Positions 59,431-64,000 of a DNA stretch of 64,000 bases are shown here, piece after piece. A model generated the notes under the pieces. That model was not told the origin of the DNA. It saw only the letters and a list, made by a program, of their open reading frames with translations, and ran no database searches. Within the stretch, counting starts at the first letter, position 1; each line of letters starts with the position of its first letter. Position numbers and translations under genes: made by a program. Location of the stretch: contig JBGSIC010000033.1 of NCBI GenBank assembly GCA_041751875.1, positions 1 to 64,000 of the forward strand. The letters are read 5' to 3'. The DNA comes from JBGSIC01 sp041751875. GTDB taxonomy: Bacteria; Bdellovibrionota; FAC87; UBA2466; JACKAF01.

Positions 59431-60537
59431 TTGATCCCTTTGTTCTCACCCGTTCGTCAAAATGAGAGTTTATTCGACGCCATTCAGGCCTCCTTTACCC
59501 GTCTCTTGGGATCGGGGGAGTACATTCTGGGCCCAGCGGTGGCGGAGTTTGAGAAGGAACTGGCCCAAACCACCGGCTACGCCCATACGGTAGGCTGCTC
59601 AAGTGGAACGGAAGCCCTCATCCTCGCCCTCAAAGCGCTGGGATTGCCGCCTGATAGCGAAGTCCTCACTCCGGCTTTTTCGTTTGTCGCCAGTGCCAGC
59701 TCTATTCTTTGGGCCGGTTTGAATCCGGTTTTAGCAGACGTTGAATTGGAAACTGGTATCGTCACGGTCGCACAGCTGGAAGCGGCACTGACTCCCAAAA
59801 CTCGCGCTGTTATCGCGGTGGATCTTTACGGCCGCCAGGTCGACATCGTCGCCATCCGGGCGTTTTGCCAAGCGCACAACCTTTTTCTCATCGAGGACGG
59901 TGCGCAATCTATTGGCGTACCCCATCGAGGCGCCGACTTCTATACGCTGAGCTTTTACCCCACCAAGAATATTGGTGGCGTGGGAGACGCCGGCGCGATT
60001 GCCACTAACGATCTTAAATTTTCTCAAAAGCTTCACCGGCTCACTCAGCACGGCGCGGTGGTACGCGACCAATATGATGAAGTGGGTACTAACGGGCGTC
60101 TGGACACCCTGCAAGCTTCCATTCTGCGCCACAAGTTACCGCACGTTCACAAGTGGACGGAAAAGCGCCGCGAGATTGTTTCTTTTTATCGTAAAGCCCT
60201 TCAACCACTCGCGGATAAAGAACGACTTATTCTTCCGCCTGAACCCGTGCGTCCCGAAGACCACGTTTGGGCTCTTTTTACCCTGCAGATTGAAAACCAG
60301 CGGGACCGCTTGGCAGCTCAACTACGCGAAAAAGGGGTGGGCTGCGGGGTATACTATTCGCAGTCACTCAATCGCCAAAAAGTATTGGCCCCTTTTGTTC
60401 AGGGGAAATCGTTCCCCAATGCCGATAAACTTAGTCAAACCGTTCTCTCGCTTCCCCTCTTCCCGGAACTCACCCACGCGGAACGCGAAGAAGTTGTTAC
60501 TCGATTTATTGAATGTCTGGATCAGAATTTCATATAG
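59431..60537 (+). CDS. DegT/DnrJ/EryC1/StrS-family sugar aminotransferase
   Basis: 368 residues from TTG 59431 (GAGGAG upstream). PLP-enzyme blocks: SGEYILGPAVAEFEKELAQ, GCSSGTEALILALKALG, DLYGRQVDI, LIEDGAQSIG (Asp-Ala to PLP), and the catalytic Lys in SFYPTKNIGGVGDAGAI. C-terminal GVYYSQSLNRQKV. It transaminates nucleotide-linked ketosugars for LPS, O-antigen or glycoprotein synthesis. The stop overlaps trmL by 25 bases. Confidence 0.92.
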   Translation: MIPLFSPVRQNESLFDAIQASFTRLLGSGEYILGPAVAEFEKELAQTTGYAHTVGCSSGTEALILALKALGLPPDSEVLTPAFSFVASASSILWAGLNPVLADVELETGIVTVAQLEAALTPKTRAVIAVDLYGRQVDIVAIRAFCQAHNLFLIEDGAQSIGVPHRGADFYTLSFYPTKNIGGVGDAGAIATNDLKFSQKLHRLTQHGAVVRDQYDEVGTNGRLDTLQASILRHKLPHVHKWTEKRREIVSFYRKALQPLADKERLILPPEPVRPEDHVWALFTLQIENQRDRLAAQLREKGVGCGVYYSQSLNRQKVLAPFVQGKSFPNADKLSQTVLSLPLFPELTHAEREEVVTRFIECLDQNFI

Positions 60538-60992
60538 TTCTACACGAACCCGTCATCCCACAGAACACGGGGTCTATCGCACGGTTGTGCGCCTGCACAG
60601 ACGCCACTTTGCATCTAATTCACCCGTTGGGTTTCCAAATTGATGAGGCTGCCGTCAAACGAGCGGGCTTGGATTACTGGCCGCACGTAAAGGTGAAAGA
60701 ACACGAAAATTGGGCGAGCTTTTTGGCTACAGAAAAGCCGGAGCACCTTTACCTGTTTTCCAAATTCGCGAAACACTCGTATTTGGATGTTGAGTATAAA
60801 ACGCCCAGTTACTTGGTGTTGGGAAGTGAAACGAAGGGATTACCGGGGGGCCTACGCGCCGACTATGCCGAGAATTGCTTTCGCATTCCCATTCGCACTG
60901 ACATTGTGCGCAGCCTGAACCTGGCGCAAGCAGCCGCCATTGCTCTCTTCGAAGCGATGCGACACACCGGCATTTTGCCCGAAGCTCGCTAG
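60513..60992 (+). CDS. trmL: tRNA (cytidine/uridine-2'-O)-methyltransferase TrmL, SPOUT family
   Basis: 159 residues. Motif 1 EPVIPQNTGSIARLC, motif 2 YLVLGSETKGLPGGL and motif 3 FRIPIRTDIVRSLNLAQAAA make the trefoil-knot SAM site. TrmL methylates the 2'-O of nucleotide 34 in tRNA-Leu isoacceptors. It begins inside the aminotransferase gene. The end overlaps the convergent vWA gene by four bases. Confidence 0.94.
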   Translation: MSGSEFHIVLHEPVIPQNTGSIARLCACTDATLHLIHPLGFQIDEAAVKRAGLDYWPHVKVKEHENWASFLATEKPEHLYLFSKFAKHSYLDVEYKTPSYLVLGSETKGLPGGLRADYAENCFRIPIRTDIVRSLNLAQAAAIALFEAMRHTGILPEAR

Positions 60993-63316
60993 TTTCTTAA
61001 AACCGATACTTGAACGGTATGGTTGGCCGGGACCGCTCCTCGGAACAGAACCACGAAGCCGTGTGCGCCCCCTGCTTGCCATCTCCAGTGGACGTTTTCT
61101 AGTAGGATATTATTAAACCCTGGCGTCACATCTCGCACCTCGAAAACCCCTTGATCGCGAGGCCCTTGCAACTGAATGCTCTGCTCGTTACCCTCAATAA
61201 TCTGATCACCCAGTTTATCCATGAAGGTGTCAAACGCCGTTGCCGTTCCCATTGCACAAATATCTTGTTTTATGCCGTCGGTTAAATCGGCCAACGCCAT
61301 ATAAGCGGTACCGGGTTCGGCGGCGCCACTCACGCCGGACTGAGCCGGGCAAGGTGAGGTATTCTGTTTTACGATAGCGCTTACGTGGATATCCAGATCG
61401 CCGAAATTTTGTTCGGTCCACGTCTTAAAGCCGTCGGCATTAGAAAAAAGCGCTTCACCCGTAGCATTAGGTTCCGCGGGGCTTTTCAGAATCACGTAAG
61501 AAGTCTGTTCGTACGTGTTTGATTCCACGGCGCCCGCATAAAACTCTTGGGAACCAGAGCCACCGGAGTATAAACCGTTACCATCGCGCACTTCTGTTGC
61601 GTGAAGAGAGGCAATAGCGGCTTTCGCTTCCTCAGGAGTTAGCCAGGTGGGGCTTCGGAATTTGCCGCGCGCCTTGACCAAATAGTGCTTCACAACCGCA
61701 TTGGCGGGTAAAGCCGCCACGGTAGTTGAAGCACCATCAAAAATTCCGTTACTGATATCTACCCATGCCACGCTACCTCCCGTGAAGCGGGTGTAATCAG
61801 CGGGGCAAGCAATCTGGGCCACGGTCAAAGTGCCGTTTGCCAAGGTGCCCCGCAATCCAGGCACCGCTTCAAGATTGCACTGCACGGGATTACAGTTGGT
61901 CACGCCGGGAAAGTTCCACAAAGGACGGTTGGCGCCGTTGGGGACCAGTAATTTCGTAATGCCAGTCCCGGGAACAGCAGTACAAACTTCATTGTACTTA
62001 ATAGAGCCATTTGCCGCCGTGGGAATGTTCCACCCCTCGGCTGTTACCCACGCACCATGCGCGCCACCTTCTTTGATGCAGGTGTAACCAACACGCGCAC
62101 CTTGGGAAGTATCGCAAATTCTACCCGCTGCGAAGTCCGCGCTGTTGGGATAATAAGACGCCCAAAGACCATAGGGACTTGCCCCGTTGATTCGCTGGGG
62201 AGCTCCTACACGAAGTTCGGCATCCAACGGACGACAATCATAAGAATTAGGCACACTACAGAGGCGGTAACCAGAGTTACCAGTCACATAACCCGGGTCC
62301 CAGCTCGACTGAATAGCACCACCATTGTTTGCGGCAACGCACAGATAGCCAGCACTACTCGAAGGGCCGCCGTGCGTTCCGTAGTTATAACCGCTGTACG
62401 CGTGAAGATTTAAACCCGAAGAGTTGTTGTTATAGACGCAAAGGTCACGCCCGAGAACTTTTGAGGTCCGCACAAAGGTTCTCTCATACTCATAGAGAAA
62501 GGAATCCGCAGTACCTGATAGTACGACGGTACCGCCTTCTCCTGCCACGGTTCCTACCGTGTTGCCGCCTTCGTCGTCTTCGTCACTCAGCACCAAAGGA
62601 TAAACGTAGTTCAAAACCCGTTGATTGAGAGCTTGATCTCGAAGGTAAGGGTAAAGGTAGTAGTCGTAGTTATTTAAAATGGCCTGAAGATTGTTCGCGC
62701 GCTCCTCGAGGTCGTTAGACAAAATGGTTTCAATCGAAATGGGCTGACGTTGTCCATCGGGAATCAATTGGAAAAACTGATTCAAGACAGAAAGCTGATC
62801 GCGCGTGAACCCAGGACCGTTGTAGCGAATCGGCATCAAAGTTTCGATGGCGTTGATTTCAGACAATTGGGGGAAAAGTTTTTTGACCATTCCGGCCATC
62901 AATGCCACACCGTACTCTTTGGAAGTCGCATCGTTGGCAACTAGGTTCGCAATGTCCGAACGAACTTCAGTCTCCCCAGAAGTTACGTATTTCGGAAGGG
63001 CAATGCGTCCTTGCGTTTCGAGCACATCCACATCTAGCTGCGACATGCGCAACATGTGAATGTAGTGCTTCACCTTCGCGTTCTTAAGCTTTTGAACCAA
63101 AGTTGGAAGCGAAGACCGTAAACGAGCGACCAGTGTCGACATCGATCCGCTATCATCCACTACCAAAAGCACATGACTGTTGGCCGTAGGATTTTCCTCA
63201 GTAACAGCGCTAGTGCTCCAATAGAAGTTTCTATCGTTTACTGTCCATTTCGAAGTTTGGGTGCAGGCGGACAGAACGACCGCAAGGGCAAACATTTTCC
63301 AAGGTATCTGACGCAT
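60989..63316 (-). CDS. Large vWA-domain lipoprotein
   Basis: 775 residues from the ATG at 63316 (GGAAG upstream); the longer frame to 63409 is rejected. Signal with lipobox LSACT, then a von Willebrand A domain with MIDAS VVDDSGSMSTL. About 260-560 is Tyr/Asn/Gly/Cys-rich with repeated short CxxxPN-like strands (GYRLCSVPNSYDCRPLDAE, GRICDTSQGARVGYTCIKEG). C-terminal part has further vWA-associated strands and ends HTVQVSVLRN. Surface-exposed adhesion is inferred from architecture only. Confidence 0.75.
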   Translation of the reverse strand: MRQIPWKMFALAVVLSACTQTSKWTVNDRNFYWSTSAVTEENPTANSHVLLVVDDSGSMSTLVARLRSSLPTLVQKLKNAKVKHYIHMLRMSQLDVDVLETQGRIALPKYVTSGETEVRSDIANLVANDATSKEYGVALMAGMVKKLFPQLSEINAIETLMPIRYNGPGFTRDQLSVLNQFFQLIPDGQRQPISIETILSNDLEERANNLQAILNNYDYYLYPYLRDQALNQRVLNYVYPLVLSDEDDEGGNTVGTVAGEGGTVVLSGTADSFLYEYERTFVRTSKVLGRDLCVYNNNSSGLNLHAYSGYNYGTHGGPSSSAGYLCVAANNGGAIQSSWDPGYVTGNSGYRLCSVPNSYDCRPLDAELRVGAPQRINGASPYGLWASYYPNSADFAAGRICDTSQGARVGYTCIKEGGAHGAWVTAEGWNIPTAANGSIKYNEVCTAVPGTGITKLLVPNGANRPLWNFPGVTNCNPVQCNLEAVPGLRGTLANGTLTVAQIACPADYTRFTGGSVAWVDISNGIFDGASTTVAALPANAVVKHYLVKARGKFRSPTWLTPEEAKAAIASLHATEVRDGNGLYSGGSGSQEFYAGAVESNTYEQTSYVILKSPAEPNATGEALFSNADGFKTWTEQNFGDLDIHVSAIVKQNTSPCPAQSGVSGAAEPGTAYMALADLTDGIKQDICAMGTATAFDTFMDKLGDQIIEGNEQSIQLQGPRDQGVFEVRDVTPGFNNILLENVHWRWQAGGAHGFVVLFRGAVPANHTVQVSVLRN

Positions 63317-63638
63317 AAGGGGCTTCCTTATAATTGGGAATTCGAGACTATAACGTGCAAGCCATGCGCCACCCGTGCCTGGCTGTATTCCGTATGTACA
63401 GCCGTCCAAGCTTTAGGCACCACAGTCTGCACAATCAAGATTCGCTCAAGATTCCTCAGTCTTGAGGTGTTCGGATAGTGGACAAAATCGCCACTGCCAT
63501 TCAAGATCCGTTTTTCATTCGTAGTTATAGTTACTTACGGGTCTTTCGGCTAAAGATGGCCAAAGTTGAGTCACCCTGATCAGTCCAACGAGGCGAATTC
63601 TTTTTGGATTGCTTCGCTCGCGTGGTATCCGATCGAAG
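63317..63638. other. Gene-free interval before the partial GT9 gene
   Basis: 322 bp with no supported gene. A small inverted repeat CTCAAGA-N8-TCTTGAG lies at 63445-63466 and could be an operator for the divergent vWA lipoprotein or the GT9 gene. Nothing else is identified. Confidence 0.4.
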
Positions 63639-64000
63639 ATGCGGGAGTCGCCAGCCACGAAAATTTTGATAGTCCGCTTTTCAAGCTTCGGCGACATCGT
63701 TCAATGTTTGTCGGCGGTAGATGCTTTGCGAAAGCGTTTCCCGGAAGCGGAACTGCACTGGGTGACCAAAAACACCTTCGCCCCGTTGGTGCGTGCCGTG
63801 AAAGGCCTAGATCACGTTTGGGTCCTGGAAGATCGCAAGGGCATCCAAGGCCTCTTTTCTTTGGCACGCCAACTCCGGGCCGAGCGATTCACCCACCTTT
63901 ACGATGCGCACAAAAATTTACGAACACTCCTTCTAGTTCCTTTCTTGCGATTCGGGCGTCGACTCCAGTATCTGCAGCGATCCAAAGATCGATGGAAGCG
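63639..64000 (+). CDS. Partial family 9 glycosyltransferase (heptosyltransferase-like)
   Basis: At least 120 residues from the ATG at 63639; runs off the right edge. KILIVRFSSFGDIVQCLSAV is the GT9 N-terminal signature with substrate-binding Asp, and LHWVTKNTFAPLVRAVKGLD is the following strand-helix. It resembles WaaC (heptosyltransferase I) more than the WaaF-like gene at 41206. The C-terminal ADP-heptose site is outside the window. Confidence 0.88.
   Translation, partial: MRESPATKILIVRFSSFGDIVQCLSAVDALRKRFPEAELHWVTKNTFAPLVRAVKGLDHVWVLEDRKGIQGLFSLARQLRAERFTHLYDAHKNLRTLLLVPFLRFGRRLQYLQRSKDRWK

Noticed and set aside
1..64000. Search for CRISPR arrays, insertion sequences, prophage and rRNA
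   Set aside because: No regularly spaced repeats, transposase or integrase with catalytic motifs, phage structural genes or rRNA sequence were seen in the window.

Overview
The window is a compact, roughly 50% GC bacterial chromosome segment with short gaps, many 1-13 nt overlaps between consecutive genes and several convergent genes whose 3' ends overlap. It encodes outer-membrane and LPS functions (MlaC, two GT9 heptosyltransferase-like proteins, beta-barrel and lipoprotein candidates), so the cell is Gram-negative. PilZ proteins, DUF4360 and DUF1554 secreted proteins, a class III cyclase next to FecR/FnIII proteins, inositol-3-phosphate synthase and lysine 5,6-aminomutase together suggest Bdellovibrionota or a nearby delta-like lineage. 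This placement is inferred from gene content, not from a marker gene. No CRISPR array, insertion sequence or rRNA is present. One intact tRNA (Pro, CGG) and one decayed tRNA fragment were seen.

Layout. 0.3-2.5 kb: a Rieske/flavodoxin fusion oxidoreductase and a SAM methyltransferase. 2.6-5.8 kb: a sulfide/persulfide operon (ArsR-type regulator with paired operators, DUF2892, two YeeE/YedE halves, persulfide-dioxygenase-like MBL enzyme, TauE exporter). 5.8-8.4 kb: an ATP-grasp enzyme, an unlisted 28-residue Cys/Lys-rich metallothionein-like peptide facing a MerR-type metal sensor across twin operators, a GNAT and a DUF1543 protein. 8.4-17.5 kb: secreted proteins, a cyclase and FecR/FnIII proteins. 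17.5-24.3 kb: housekeeping genes on the minus strand (bcp, smpB, DUF502, panC, panB, FadL-like porin, rsmA, tsaD). 24.4-34 kb: a nucleotidyltransferase pair beside a tRNA remnant, a 1114-residue coiled-coil protein, a secreted GNAT, an APC permease, two DUF4360 paralogues and a GT2. 34-43 kb: tRNA-Pro with a duplicated 3' end, an acyltransferase, a degenerate kinase-PilZ protein, GshB-like/Ddl/membrane trio, PepP, MlaC, GT9. 43-50 kb: CPBP protease, prepilin-like peptide, then VWA-MoxR-KamE-KamD, PilZ membrane protein and OmpR-type regulator. 50-64 kb: pseudo-receiver, hydrolase/lipoprotein/two ABC ATPases, ino1, miaB, DegT aminotransferase, trmL, a vWA lipoprotein and a partial GT9.

The most interesting unit is kamD-kamE-moxR-VWA (48726 down to 44710). 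A B12/PLP aminomutase is translationally coupled to an AAA+/VWA pair of the kind that activates rubisco (CbbQO), which suggests a dedicated reactivase. In addition, moxR ends in a ten-A run containing the dnaX-type A AAA AAG heptamer in the correct phase, and the -1 frame runs open into the VWA protein, whose own GTG start lacks a visible ribosome-binding site. A programmed MoxR-VWA fusion is therefore plausible. Second is the MerR/metallothionein-like peptide module. Third is a family of dispersed GGTGCC/GGCACC palindromes at four places. Four same-strand gene junctions use a TTGA overlap (TTG start inside the upstream TGA stop).
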